This document shows, one piece after another, positions 16,245 through 24,817 of a stretch of DNA of 39,829 bases. Position 1 is the stretch's first letter. Each line of letters begins with the position of its first letter. A model generated the notes under the pieces. It saw only the letters and a program-made list of their open reading frames with translations. It searched no databases and was not told where the DNA came from. The translations under genes and the position numbers were made by a program. Origin of the DNA: Methylobacterium gregans (GTDB lineage: Bacteria; Pseudomonadota; Alphaproteobacteria; Rhizobiales; Beijerinckiaceae); the NCBI RefSeq assembly GCF_022179245.1, contig NZ_BPQM01000141.1, positions 1 to 39,829 of the forward strand, read 5' to 3'.

Positions 16245-17834
16245 ATGCGCACCGGCTTCCGGCAATCGATGGCGTGGCTGCACGCCTGGTCCGGCCTCGT
16301 GGTCGGGTGGGTGCTGTTCGCGGTCTTCGTCACCGGCACCGCGAGCTACTACAAGCCGGAGATCGCGCGCTGGATGCAGCCCGAGCTCGTCGCCGGGGAG
16401 GCGCTCGCGCCGGAAGCCGTCGCGGCGGCCGTCGAGCGCGGCGTCGCCTACATGCAGACCCATGCGGGGGAGGGGCGGGCGTGGTTCATCACGCCGCCGC
16501 GCCCCGACCGGCCCGTGATCGAGCTGTTCTGGCGGACCCGGCCCGGCGGGCCGACGGGCCACGTCCTGCTCGACCCGGAGACCGGAGAGCCCGCGCGGGT
16601 GCGTGAGACGCGCGGCGGCGACTTCCTTTACCGCTTCCACTTCGAGCTGCACATGGCCCCGCTCTGGGGCCGCTGGATCGTCGGCATCTGCGCCATGATC
16701 ATGCTGGTGGCGCTGGTCTCCGGCATCGTCACGCACCGGCGCATCTTCGCCGACTTCTTCACCTTCCGCCGTGGCGCCAAGTCCGCCCAGCGCGGCTGGC
16801 TCGACGCGCACAACGTCACGGGCGTGCTGGCCCTGCCCTTCCACCTGATGATCACCTATACGGGCCTTGTCACGCTGGCGGTGATGTACATGCCCTGGGG
16901 GGTGCGCACCGCCTACGACGGCAACGCCCAGGCGCTCTTCCACGAATCCGGCCAGATCACCCGTCCGCGCCCGCCAGCCGGTCAGCCCGGCACGCTCGCG
17001 CCGGTCGGGCCGATGGTGCTTCAGGCCATCGCCGCGGTGCCGGAGACGCTGGAGCGCGTCTCGGTCCAGAACCCGAAGGACGCGAACGCCACCGTGATCG
17101 CCGTGTTCGAGGAGCCGCACGGGCTCTCGCACGAGCACCCGCAGGTCGCCTTCGCGGGCACGACCGGCGCGCTGCTGGAGGTCCGCCAGGGCGCGTTGAG
17201 ACCCGCGACCAAGACGTTCTCCACGATGGTCGGCCTGCACGAGGCGCATTTCGCCGGGCCGGTCCTGCGGCTCCTGTTCTTCCTCTCCGGCCTTGCCGGC
17301 TGCGCGATGGTGGCGACCGGCCTGCTGCTCTGGGCGGTCGCGCGCGTCCCCAAGCCGGGGGAGACGGCCGGTCTCGGCCTGCGCCTCGTCCGGGGGCTCA
17401 ACATCGCGGCGATCGCCGGTCTGCCGGCGGGGATCGCGGCCTTCTTCCTGGCCAATCGCCTGCTGCCGGTCGATCTCGCGGGCCGGGCCGAGTGGGAGGT
17501 GCGGGCCTTCTTCGCCGCCTGGGTCGCGGTGGGGCTCGCGGGGATCCTGCGCCCGCAGGGACGGGCCTGGTCGGAGATGCTGACCATCTGCGCGGCGCTC
17601 TACGCGGGCGTGGCCGCGGCGGACGGGCTGCGGATCGTCGCCGGGCCGGGGCAGGCGGACGCCGTCATCCTCGCCTTCGACGGGGCGATGCTTGGCCTCG
17701 CCGCGGTGCTGGTTCTCACGGCCCGCAAAGTGGCGTCCCGTGAGCGCGCGGCCGTTCGGAACGTGCGGCACCGTGAGCCCGCGCAGAGCGCGGTGCTGGG
17801 CCGCGGCGAGGGCGGCCTCAGGACGCAGCCCTGA
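16245..17834 (+). CDS. PepSY-associated inner-membrane protein
   Basis: A 529-residue membrane protein of the PepSY_TM (PiuB-like) family. The first helix is in MRTGFRQSMAWLHAWSGLVVGWVLFAVFV. Further features are HFELHMAPLWGRWIVGICAM, HRRIFADFFTFR and HNVTGVLALPFHLMITYTGL. The His residues in and near the helices resemble those used for heme or metal-reduction roles in this family, thought to act in release or reduction of siderophore-bound iron. About seven further C-terminal helices follow. The gene starts 10 bases after the receptor stop, so they form an operon. It converges on trpS; the two stop codons lie within the arms of one hairpin. Confidence 0.88.
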   Translation: MRTGFRQSMAWLHAWSGLVVGWVLFAVFVTGTASYYKPEIARWMQPELVAGEALAPEAVAAAVERGVAYMQTHAGEGRAWFITPPRPDRPVIELFWRTRPGGPTGHVLLDPETGEPARVRETRGGDFLYRFHFELHMAPLWGRWIVGICAMIMLVALVSGIVTHRRIFADFFTFRRGAKSAQRGWLDAHNVTGVLALPFHLMITYTGLVTLAVMYMPWGVRTAYDGNAQALFHESGQITRPRPPAGQPGTLAPVGPMVLQAIAAVPETLERVSVQNPKDANATVIAVFEEPHGLSHEHPQVAFAGTTGALLEVRQGALRPATKTFSTMVGLHEAHFAGPVLRLLFFLSGLAGCAMVATGLLLWAVARVPKPGETAGLGLRLVRGLNIAAIAGLPAGIAAFFLANRLLPVDLAGRAEWEVRAFFAAWVAVGLAGILRPQGRAWSEMLTICAALYAGVAAADGLRIVAGPGQADAVILAFDGAMLGLAAVLVLTARKVASRERAAVRNVRHREPAQSAVLGRGEGGLRTQP

Positions 17835-17859
17835 GGCCCCTCCGGGAAAGCGGCCTCAG
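17831..17859. terminator. Shared hairpin between convergent genes
   Basis: CTGAGGCC (17831-17838) pairs with GGCCTCAG (17852-17859) around 13 bases. Each arm contains the stop codon of one of the two convergent genes (TGA 17832-17834 on plus; TGA 17858-17856 on minus). There is no T run; a bidirectional end signal is possible. Confidence 0.4.
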
Positions 17860-18917
17860 ACCGCGCTGAGTCGCGTGCGGCGCACGAAGCCGACGATGTC
17901 CTTCACGGCATCGAGGGTCGGGGCCGCGATGGCCTCGGCCCGTTCGGCCCCATCGGCCAGGACGGCATCGATGTGGCCGGGATCGGCGGTCAGCCGCTTC
18001 ATCTCGGCGTTGATCGGTGCGAGCTTCTCGACCGCGAGATCGACCAGCGCGCCCTTGAAGGCCGAGAACTGCGCGCCGCCGAACTTGGCCAGCACCGCCT
18101 CGCGGGTCGTCTCGGCCAGCGCCGCGTAGATGCCCACGAGGTTGTCGGCCTCGGGCCGGCCCTTCAGGCCCTCGGCCTCGGAGGGGAGGGGATCCGGATC
18201 GGTCTTGGCCTTGCGCACCTTCTGGGCGATCAGGTCCTGGTCGTCCGTGAGGTTGATGCGCGAGTTGTCGGACGCGTCCGACTTCGACATCTTCTTCGCG
18301 CCGTCGCGCAGCGACATCACCCGCGCCGCCGGGCCGCCGATCAGCGGCTCGGTCACCGGGAAGAACCCGTCCTCGCCGTGGCCGTGGGCCGCGATCGAGC
18401 CGGCAAAGTCCGTGTTGAACTTCTGGGCGATGTCGCGGGTCAGCTCGAGGTGCTGTTTCTGGTCCTCGCCGACCGGCACATGCGTCGCCCGGTAGGCCAG
18501 GATGTCGGCGGCCATCAGCACCGGATAGGCGTAGAGGCCCACGCTCGCGTTCTCGCGGTCCTTTCCGGCCTTGTCCTTGAACTGCGTCATGCGGTTGAGC
18601 CAGCCGATGCGGGCGACGCAGTTGAAGATCCAGGCGAGCTCGGCATGGGCCGGCACCTGGCTCTGGTTGAACACGATGGAGCGCTTCGGGTCGATGCCGG
18701 CGGCCAGGAACGCGGCCGTGACCTCGCGGATCTGACCGCGCAGCGCCTGCGGGTCCTGCCACATCGTGATCGCGTGCATGTCGACGACGCAGTAGAGGCA
18801 CTGCGCGTCCCGGTTCTGCATCTCCACGAAGCGCTTGATGGCGCCGAGATAGTTGCCGAGATGCAGGTTCCCGGTCGGCTGCACGCCGGAGAACACCAGT
18901 TCGTTGAACGCGGCCAT
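17856..18917 (-). CDS. trpS: Tryptophanyl-tRNA synthetase
   Basis: Cytoplasmic class I aminoacyl-tRNA synthetase that charges tRNA-Trp. The HIGH-type motif is TGNLHLGNYLG (residues 15-25) after FSGVQP, and the KMSKS motif is present exactly at 209-213. Other family segments are CVVDMHAIT and FLAAGIDPKRSIVFNQS. The length of 353 residues is slightly longer than the usual 330-340. The ATG at 18917 gives the standard N-terminus MAAFNELVFSG; an extension to 18938 is possible. It is a single-copy essential gene in most bacteria. No tryptophan-related attenuator is visible upstream; the region upstream holds a long palindrome. Confidence 0.96.
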   Translation of the reverse strand: MAAFNELVFSGVQPTGNLHLGNYLGAIKRFVEMQNRDAQCLYCVVDMHAITMWQDPQALRGQIREVTAAFLAAGIDPKRSIVFNQSQVPAHAELAWIFNCVARIGWLNRMTQFKDKAGKDRENASVGLYAYPVLMAADILAYRATHVPVGEDQKQHLELTRDIAQKFNTDFAGSIAAHGHGEDGFFPVTEPLIGGPAARVMSLRDGAKKMSKSDASDNSRINLTDDQDLIAQKVRKAKTDPDPLPSEAEGLKGRPEADNLVGIYAALAETTREAVLAKFGGAQFSAFKGALVDLAVEKLAPINAEMKRLTADPGHIDAVLADGAERAEAIAAPTLDAVKDIVGFVRRTRLSAV

Positions 18918-19064
18918 CGCGCGCCTACCCCGCCTCACAGGCCCGCCGACCTGACGGGACCCGGCTTCTGATCAGGTGCCGCGGACGGGGTCAAGGTTGC
19001 GCGCGGATGGTCCTGGGTCCCAAGGGTCGAAGACCTTTGGCGGGTGCAGGGCAGGGCCCTGCAT

Positions 19065-19105
19065 TTGGCTCCTGCATCCCGGCAAAACCGGGACGCAGGA
19101 GCCAA
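19065..19105. repeat. 18-bp inverted repeat in the trpS-nth spacer
   Basis: TTGGCTCCTGCATCCCGG (19065-19082) is matched by its reverse complement at 19088-19105, with one A-C mismatch and the loop CAAAA. The flanks carry further short GC palindromes. No gene occupies 18918-19167. It resembles repetitive extragenic palindromes rather than a simple terminator, since no T run follows on either strand. Confidence 0.6.
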
Positions 19106-19167
19106 TCCCGGGGCCTGCGCGCCCGGGACTCCGCCAAGGAGCCTCGGGCCCCTTGGAAGCCCATGGC

Positions 19168-19920
19168 TCAAGCCAAGCGGGCGCTCGGGCAGATCTCGGC
19201 GAGCACGCACCGGCCGCAGGCCGGGTTGCGGTGGTGGCAGACGCGCTGACCGTGCAGCATCAGGATCTCGTGGTTGTCGTAGAGGTCCTGCGCGCTCCAG
19301 TCCGCCGGCAGCTGCGCCCGCAGGATCGCGTGCGACGGGCCGACATCGACCCGTGGACCGATCAGGCCGAGACGCTGCGCCACCCGGTGATGGTGGCTGT
19401 CGACGGGCAGCGCCGGCATCCGCAGCACCGAGAAGCTGAGCACCGCGGCGCTCGTCTTCGGGCCGATACCGGGGATCGCCTCGAGCCAGGCGCGGGCCGC
19501 CGCAACCTCCATTCCGGCGAGGAAGCCGAGATCGAGCCCGCCGGCCCGCTCCATCACGGCAGTCAGCACAGCCTGGATGCGCGGCGCCTTCAGTTCCGGC
19601 CACGTCACCCCGGCGATCGTCGCCTCGACCTCGGCCGTCGGCGCGGCGATCAGCGTCGCCCAGTCGGGGTAGCGGGCCCGCAGGGCCTTGAAGGCCCGGC
19701 CCGAATCCGCGTTGCGCGTGCGGTGCGACAGCAGCGAGGAGACGAGCTCGCTCACCGGGTCGAGCGCGTGGAAGTAGGGGATCGGACAGCCGTAGACCGG
19801 GCAGAGGAGCCGGTGCACGGCGAGCGCCTTCTCGGCCAGATCGGGTGCGGGCGCGGGCTCCGGGGCGGCTTTCGCGCTGCGCGGGCGCCGGGGCGCCTCA
19901 AGTCTGTGGGGAACGGCCAT
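19168..19920 (-). CDS. Endonuclease III-like DNA glycosylase (HhH-GPD, Fe-S)
   Basis: Base-excision-repair glycosylase/lyase of the Nth superfamily. The helix-hairpin-helix AIPGIGPKTSAAVL carries the expected catalytic Lys155. The catalytic Asp174 is in PVDSHHHRVAQRLG. The C-terminal cluster has Cys228, 235, 238 and 244 in the C-x6-C-x2-C-x5-C spacing that binds [4Fe-4S]. The segment LLSHRTRN replaces the LSAQTTD of E. coli Nth, so this is a divergent subfamily and lesion specificity may differ. 250 residues from the ATG at 19920 with a Pro/Ala-rich N-terminal tail; an upstream extension to 20115 is unlikely. Divergent from the O-antigen-ligase gene. Confidence 0.88.
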   Translation of the reverse strand: MAVPHRLEAPRRPRSAKAAPEPAPAPDLAEKALAVHRLLCPVYGCPIPYFHALDPVSELVSSLLSHRTRNADSGRAFKALRARYPDWATLIAAPTAEVEATIAGVTWPELKAPRIQAVLTAVMERAGGLDLGFLAGMEVAAARAWLEAIPGIGPKTSAAVLSFSVLRMPALPVDSHHHRVAQRLGLIGPRVDVGPSHAILRAQLPADWSAQDLYDNHEILMLHGQRVCHHRNPACGRCVLAEICPSARLA

Positions 19921-20074
19921 GCGGGCTCGAATCCGCGAGAGGACTCCGCGGTTCCGCCCCCGGACGGCACGCCGCAGGGGCACAGCCTTAAGGCTTTGCT
20001 GATGCGGCTCGTGGATCCTCGCGTGGATCGACAGCGCCGGCCACGGTGCCCTCACGCGTCCGGACCCCACCCCG

Positions 20075-21358
20075 ATGCACGCCACGACCCTTGCCGGACC
20101 GGACCGGCCCCGCAACGTCGGAGCCTCCCGGCTCGGCAGCCTGCCCGTGCGGACCGCGCTGGAATGGCTCGGCTACGGCTTGTTCTGGCTGTTCCTGTTC
20201 TTCACCTGCTTCACCTTCCTGCGGCCCTCGCCCTACGATTTCGTGGCGATCCCGACCCTGCTGCTCTGGTCGCTGCTCGGCCTGCGCTTCCACCGGGCGG
20301 CGATCGCGATCTTCGCACTGCTCCTGCTCTACGGGACCTGCCTCGTCATCTCGCTCCTGCCTTATCTCGACGAGACGCTGCCCGGGGAATGGACCTTCCA
20401 GTCGGTCTACCTGATCGTCACGGGCGTCTTCTTCGTGATGTTCTTCTCGGACCAGACGACCCGGCGCGTCGAGTTCGCCCTGGGGGCCTATCTGGCGAGT
20501 TGCCTGTTCGCCGCCGTCTGCGGCATCCTCAGCTACTTCGACGTGCTCGGCGACGGCGTGCTGTTCAAGATGGACGGACGCGCCTCGGGAGTGTTCGAGG
20601 ACCCGAACCTGCTCGGCTCGTTCCTGATCCTCGCCGCGCTCTACCTGATCCACAACCTGATCACCGGGCGCACACGCCGGATCCTCGCCTCGCTCGTCGC
20701 GCTCCTCGTCATCCTGGCCTGCATCTTCCTGTCCTTCTCGCGCGGCTCCTGGGCCGCATGCGTGCTCGGCATCGGCCTGATGACCGCGATGGCCTGGGTC
20801 ACGGCGCCGACGCGCGCGCTGCGGCGCCGGATCGCGGGTCTCGGCGCCGTCGCCCTCGTCTGCGGGGGCGCGATGATCGCGGGCCTGTTCGCGGTGGACG
20901 GCGTCGCCGCGCGTTTCAGCGACCGCGCCGTCGCGACGAAGGACTACGACGAGGGCGAGACCGGGCGCTTCGGCAACCAGCGCCGCGGCATGGAGATGCT
21001 GCTGGAGCGCCCCGAGGGATTCGGCCCCCTGCGCTGGCGCCGCATCTTCAACCTGGAGCCGCACAACTCCTATATCGGCGCCTTCTCCAACGGCGGGTGG
21101 CTCGCCGGCTTCAGCTTCCTCGGCATCGTGCTCGCCACGGCCTTCGTCGGATTCCGGCTCTGCCTCACGCCCTCGCCGTACCAGCGCCTCGCGCAGATCG
21201 CATGGCCGGCGCTGCTCATGTTCTTCCTGCAGGGCTTCCAGATCGACATCGAGAAGTGGCGCCACGTCTACATGATGCTCGGCATGGTGTGGGGCCTGCA
21301 CGTCGCACGCGAGATCTGGCTGCGCGCCCGGGACGGGAGACAGGCGGCGAACGCTTAA
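20075..21358 (+). CDS. O-antigen ligase / polymerase-like membrane protein
   Basis: Polytopic inner-membrane protein of 427 residues with about 11 hydrophobic segments. The signature is in the large periplasmic loop and after it: GRFGNQRRGMEMLLERP, then FGPLRW and NLEPHNSYIGAFSNGG. The E-P-H-N-x-Y motif is typical of WaaL/Wzy-type glycan ligases and polymerases (Wzy_C). It likely ligates or polymerises a surface polysaccharide. The DNA-repair gene is divergent upstream; an acyltransferase follows 93 bases downstream on the same strand and is probably of the same pathway. The exact substrate and whether it ligates or polymerises cannot be told. Confidence 0.85.
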   Translation: MHATTLAGPDRPRNVGASRLGSLPVRTALEWLGYGLFWLFLFFTCFTFLRPSPYDFVAIPTLLLWSLLGLRFHRAAIAIFALLLLYGTCLVISLLPYLDETLPGEWTFQSVYLIVTGVFFVMFFSDQTTRRVEFALGAYLASCLFAAVCGILSYFDVLGDGVLFKMDGRASGVFEDPNLLGSFLILAALYLIHNLITGRTRRILASLVALLVILACIFLSFSRGSWAACVLGIGLMTAMAWVTAPTRALRRRIAGLGAVALVCGGAMIAGLFAVDGVAARFSDRAVATKDYDEGETGRFGNQRRGMEMLLERPEGFGPLRWRRIFNLEPHNSYIGAFSNGGWLAGFSFLGIVLATAFVGFRLCLTPSPYQRLAQIAWPALLMFFLQGFQIDIEKWRHVYMMLGMVWGLHVAREIWLRARDGRQAANA

Positions 21359-21451
21359 CGCTGTTGCTGGGTCACGCTCCCGGCGAGAGCCCGCGTTAAG
21401 CGGGCCAACCTACGTTTCCACCCGAGCCGCGGTTCGAAGCGTCGGGGCCCC

Positions 21452-22591
21452 ATGAACCAGATCGTTCCCATCCAGATCCTGCGCGGGGTCGCGGCCCTCA
21501 CTGTCGCCTTCGGACACGCCCAGCACGACGCCAAGGTCCAGAGCCTCAAGCTCGGCGGCGATTTCGAGCGGGTCTTCACCCTGCCCTGGGGCGCGGGGGT
21601 GGACCTGTTCTTCGTCATCTCCGGCTTCATCATGGTCTACAGCTCGGAGCGGCTCTTTGCCCGTCCGGAGGCGGCGGGCCATTTCCTCGGCCGGCGTCTC
21701 GTGCGCATCGTACCGCTCTACTGGCTGTTCACCGGGCTCTACCTCGCGCTGCTGATCCGCGCCGCCGCGACCGAGGGCAAGGTGCTGCCCGCTCCGGCCG
21801 ACATCCTGGCCTCCTTCGCCTTCTGGCCGACAGACGCCTTCGGCGACGGCATCCCGCGCCCGATCCTGACGCTCGGCTGGACGCTCAACTACGAGATGTT
21901 CTTCTACGGCCTCTTCGCGCTCTTCATCGGGTTCGCCCGGGGCCGCGCCGTGCTCGGCGTCGCCGGCGTGCTGGGCGCCCTGGTGCTGCTGGGCACGCTG
22001 GTACCGTCCGGTCCGCAGGGAGCGCTCGGGGCAGCCGCCTTCTTCTGGACGCGGCCGATCCTGCTTGAATTCGCCTTCGGCATGGGCCTCGCGCTGCTGC
22101 TTCGGTCAGGCGTCGGCCTCTCGGCGCCGGCGTGCGGCGCGCTGGTCGCGGCCGCCGTCGCCGCCCTGGCATGGGACGCGATGGGCTCCGGGCATCAGGC
22201 TCTCGACTGGACCACGCCGAACGACGCCCTGCGCGTCCTCGGCTGGGGTGTTCCGGCAGCACTGCTGGTCGCGGCCGCCGCGCTCGGCCCCCGGTGGCTG
22301 ACCAGCGGGGCCGGTGGCCTCGGACCACGGCTCGCCGCGCGGCTGGGCGATGCGAGCTACGCGCTCTACCTCAGCCACCCGTTCGTGATCTTCGGCTTCC
22401 GCAAGGTCTGGGTGGCGGCCGGGCTCCACGACAGGCTCGGCTACTGGCCGATGCTCGCCGCCTCGCTCGTCCTCGCCTGCGCGGCGGCGATCCTCGTCCA
22501 CCACTGCGTGGAGAAGCCGCTCACCACATGGCTGCAGGCGCGTACGGCGCCGCGCGCGGCCGCCGCGGTCTCCCCGCCGAACGCGGCCTGA
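21452..22591 (+). CDS. Acyltransferase 3 family membrane protein
   Basis: An integral-membrane O-acyltransferase of the Acyl_transf_3 (ExoZ/OafA) family that adds acetyl or other acyl groups to exported glycans. The N-terminus MNQIVPIQILRGVAALTVAF is followed by GHA with the catalytic-type His, then VDLFFVISGFIMVYSS, the most characteristic block. R-I-V-P-L-Y-W, GWTLNYEMFFYG and a late SYALYLSHPFVIF segment are also seen. About ten hydrophobic segments, 379 residues. It follows the O-antigen-ligase-like gene, supporting surface polysaccharide decoration. No clear SD precedes the ATG. Confidence 0.88.
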   Translation: MNQIVPIQILRGVAALTVAFGHAQHDAKVQSLKLGGDFERVFTLPWGAGVDLFFVISGFIMVYSSERLFARPEAAGHFLGRRLVRIVPLYWLFTGLYLALLIRAAATEGKVLPAPADILASFAFWPTDAFGDGIPRPILTLGWTLNYEMFFYGLFALFIGFARGRAVLGVAGVLGALVLLGTLVPSGPQGALGAAAFFWTRPILLEFAFGMGLALLLRSGVGLSAPACGALVAAAVAALAWDAMGSGHQALDWTTPNDALRVLGWGVPAALLVAAAALGPRWLTSGAGGLGPRLAARLGDASYALYLSHPFVIFGFRKVWVAAGLHDRLGYWPMLAASLVLACAAAILVHHCVEKPLTTWLQARTAPRAAAAVSPPNAA

Positions 22592-22618
22592 GCGCAGCGC
22601 ACGGACCCGGGCGAACGC

Positions 22619-22870
22619 TCAGGCGACGACCTTCGGGGTCGGGGCGGGCGAGCGGGACAGGCTCTGGATCTCGCGGGCCGGCCGGCCGGACTTGCGGGCG
22701 ATCTCCAGATCCTGCTCGAGGATGAGCTGCTCGGCCGGCGCGTCGCCGTCGAGCCCGCCCAGGATCTCGACCGGGACACGCCGGTTCGAGGCGCGGCTGC
22801 CGTCCGCGTAGACGACGTCGAAGAGCACGAAACCGCGCTCCTGCGGCAGGGACTTGATGCGCTTGGCCAT
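22619..22870 (-). CDS. Conserved small hypothetical protein
   Basis: I do not recognise the family. The 83-residue product from the ATG at 22870 reads MAKRIKSLPQERGFVLFDVV then a short charged loop, VPVEILGGLDGD, and a helical C-terminal part EQLILEQDLEIARKSGRPAR. It is soluble with no signal peptide. The strand-loop-strand start and acidic helix suggest a small mixed alpha/beta fold. Codon bias and lack of stops support that it is coding. The frame extends upstream to 22978 but the extension is compositionally different. It converges on the acyltransferase gene and is divergent from the spermidine-synthase-like gene. Confidence 0.6.
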   Translation of the reverse strand: MAKRIKSLPQERGFVLFDVVYADGSRASNRRVPVEILGGLDGDAPAEQLILEQDLEIARKSGRPAREIQSLSRSPAPTPKVVA

Positions 22871-23028
22871 GGGGGCTGATAGACGCTCCCCGGCGCGCGG
22901 GGCAAGCCACGTCCGAGCAGGGGACGCAGACCATGGCGCGGCCTTGACGAGCGTCGAAGCCGCTTCCGCCCGTTCCATCGATGCCTCCGACAGGGAACCG
23001 TCGGCACCTCACACCGGAAGGGCTCTCC

Positions 23029-23715
23029 ATGAACGCCTGGGTTCACCTCGATACCGGCCCGGTGCCGGGCGGCGGCCGGAGCCTCGCGCTGATGCAGAGG
23101 GAGGACGAGTTCACCATCGTCGTCGACGAGATCGAGCTGATGAACAGCACGCGCGGCACCTCGGAGGAGGCGCTCGCAGCGCTGGCCTGCGCCCGCTTGC
23201 CGCACGAGCCCGCCCCGCGCGTGCTCATAGGCGGCCTCGGCATGGGATTCACGCTCCGTGCGGCCCTGCGGGCACTGGGGCCGGAGGCGCGGATCGTGGT
23301 GGCCGAGCTGGTACCGGCGGTGACGGCTTGGGCGCGCGGCCCCCTGGCACCGGTCTTCGCCGGCTGTCTGGACGACCTGCGCGTGAGCGTGCACGAGACG
23401 GACGTAAACCGTCTCATCCAGTCGGAGGCCGCCGGCTGGGACATCATCCTGCTGGACGTCGACAACGGCCCGGAGGGCCTGATGCGGCGGGCCAACAACC
23501 GGCTCTACGACGGATGGGGCCTGAAGCGGCTCCGCTGGGCGCTCCGGCCGAACGGCGTCCTGGGCGTCTGGTCGGGATCGCCGGATCGCAAGTTCAAGGC
23601 TCGGCTGAAGCGCCACGGGTTCGCGGTCGAGGAGACCCGGATCCCGGCCAGCGGCCGGACCGGTCCGCGGCACGTGGTCTGGACCGCGGCGCGCACGGAG
23701 GGGCCGCCGGCGTGA
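23029..23715 (+). CDS. Spermidine synthase-like methyltransferase-fold protein
   Basis: A 228-residue Rossmann-fold protein. Residues 60-105 carry RVLIGGLGMGFTLRAAL and IVVAELVPAVTAW, the nucleotide-binding loop and acidic strand end of the SpeE/SAM-methyltransferase fold. DIILLDVDNGPEG follows, similar to the spermidine-synthase D-x-x-D-P region but with N-G-P. Aminopropyl transfer is not certain because the canonical decarboxy-SAM and putrescine-binding motifs are not clearly present; related proteins are often labelled spermidine synthase without proof. The ATG at 23029 has a gga-rich upstream segment. A hairpin follows the stop at 23754. Confidence 0.75.
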   Translation: MNAWVHLDTGPVPGGGRSLALMQREDEFTIVVDEIELMNSTRGTSEEALAALACARLPHEPAPRVLIGGLGMGFTLRAALRALGPEARIVVAELVPAVTAWARGPLAPVFAGCLDDLRVSVHETDVNRLIQSEAAGWDIILLDVDNGPEGLMRRANNRLYDGWGLKRLRWALRPNGVLGVWSGSPDRKFKARLKRHGFAVEETRIPASGRTGPRHVVWTAARTEGPPA

Positions 23716-23753
23716 GCACCGCAGGCCGGGGGCTCCCGGGACCGAACAGCAAA

Positions 23754-23782
23754 CAGCCCGCCTCGGCGAACCGGGCGGGCTG
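23754..23782. terminator. Hairpin between convergent genes
   Basis: CAGCCCGCC (23754-23762) pairs with GGCGGGCTG (23774-23782), with an inner CGG-CGAA-CCG. Reading leftwards, TTTGCTGTT follows the stem, so it best serves as terminator for the leftward RTX gene, while also lying after the rightward gene. Confidence 0.6.
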
Positions 23783-23899
23783 AGCGGGGCGGCGACGGAG
23801 GGCCGGGGTCCCTTCGGAGGCTTGACCTGATCCGTGCCGTGCAGCCCCGCGCGCGACCGTCGGCGCCGCGTGCCGGTACCGGCGACCGCCTGCTGCGGC

Positions 23900-24817
23900 T
23901 CAGGCGAACCAGCCGCTCTGGACGGACCCAGCCGCGACGCCGTCGAGCTGGATCGTCCCGCCACCGGACAGGAGCAGGATCGTGTTGCCGCCGCTGTCGA
24001 AGGCGGTAGCCGTCTGACCGTTCAGCGCGATCCGGTCACCCTCGCCGGCATTGAAGTCGGTGATCCGGTCCGCGCCGCTGTTCTGGCCGGCGATCGGGCC
24101 GGCGAACACGAACCGGTCCGCTCCGGACCCGCCGGTCAGGATGTCGTCGCCGAGATTGCCGTACAGGGTATCGCTTCCGGCACCGCCCACCAGCTGGTCG
24201 TTGCCCTGGCCGCCGAACATCCGGTCGGCGCCCGAGCCGCCGAGCAGGACGTCGTCCTGCATGTTGCCGTAGATGAGCTGCGCATCGCTGAAGGCCGCGT
24301 AGTCCACCCGGTCGTTGCCCTGGCCGGCATAGACCGTATCGCGCCCCAAAGAGCCGGCGATCGTGTCGTTGCCCTGGTTGCCGTAGATCAGGTCGTCGCC
24401 CTGGCCGCCGTTGAGGTAATCGTCGCCGAAGCGGCCGTAGAGCGTGTCGTTGCCCTGGTTGCCGTAGATCAGGTCGCCCCCGTCGCCCCCGTCAAGGACG
24501 TCGTTGCCAGCACCGCCGTTGATCCGGTCGTCGCCGCCGGAGCCGATGAGCAGGTCGTTGCCGACGAGGCCGTTGACGAGGTCGCCCACGCCGGTCCCGA
24601 CCTGCACGTTGGCGTCGGCGGCGACGGAGAGCAGATTGCCCTCCGGCGTCAGCAGGCTCGTGACGCCGTTCACGATGTTCGCCCCGGGCAGGTTCGCCGC
24701 GACGCCGATGTCGGCGATGGTGTCGCTGGTCGTATTGTTGCCGCCGATAGAAATCAGTCCGCCGATGCTCGTGCCACCGAGAAGGTTGCCGGGTAGGCTG
24801 AGATTGATCAGTGCCAC
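23900..24817 (-). CDS. RTX calcium-binding repeat protein
   Basis: A 305-residue protein with Gly/Asp-rich nonapeptide repeats (GGxGxDxLx type) at about residues 88-235, for example GGAGNDVLDGGDGGD and LYGNLGDDILTGG. They bind Ca2+ and fold as parallel beta-rolls after export. A C-terminal part GADRITDFNAGEGDRIAL is the peptidase-M10-serralysin-C-like cap typical of type I secretion substrates. There is no N-terminal signal peptide and no enzymatic domain. The start is GTG at 24817 with GGGAGG seven bases upstream; no ATG fits. Several repeats are of an unusual LIYGNQGND form. No type I secretion genes are in the window. Confidence 0.88.
   Translation of the reverse strand: MALINLSLPGNLLGGTSIGGLISIGGNNTTSDTIADIGVAANLPGANIVNGVTSLLTPEGNLLSVAADANVQVGTGVGDLVNGLVGNDLLIGSGGDDRINGGAGNDVLDGGDGGDLIYGNQGNDTLYGRFGDDYLNGGQGDDLIYGNQGNDTIAGSLGRDTVYAGQGNDRVDYAAFSDAQLIYGNMQDDVLLGGSGADRMFGGQGNDQLVGGAGSDTLYGNLGDDILTGGSGADRFVFAGPIAGQNSGADRITDFNAGEGDRIALNGQTATAFDSGGNTILLLSGGGTIQLDGVAAGSVQSGWFA
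24362..24476. repeat. 34-bp exact direct repeat inside the RTX gene
   Basis: Bases 24362-24395 and 24443-24476 are identical over 34 bases, 81 bases (27 codons) apart. They encode the DLIYGNQGNDT-type repeats. Such identity at the DNA level suggests recent duplication or ongoing recombination that changes repeat number. Confidence 0.8.
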
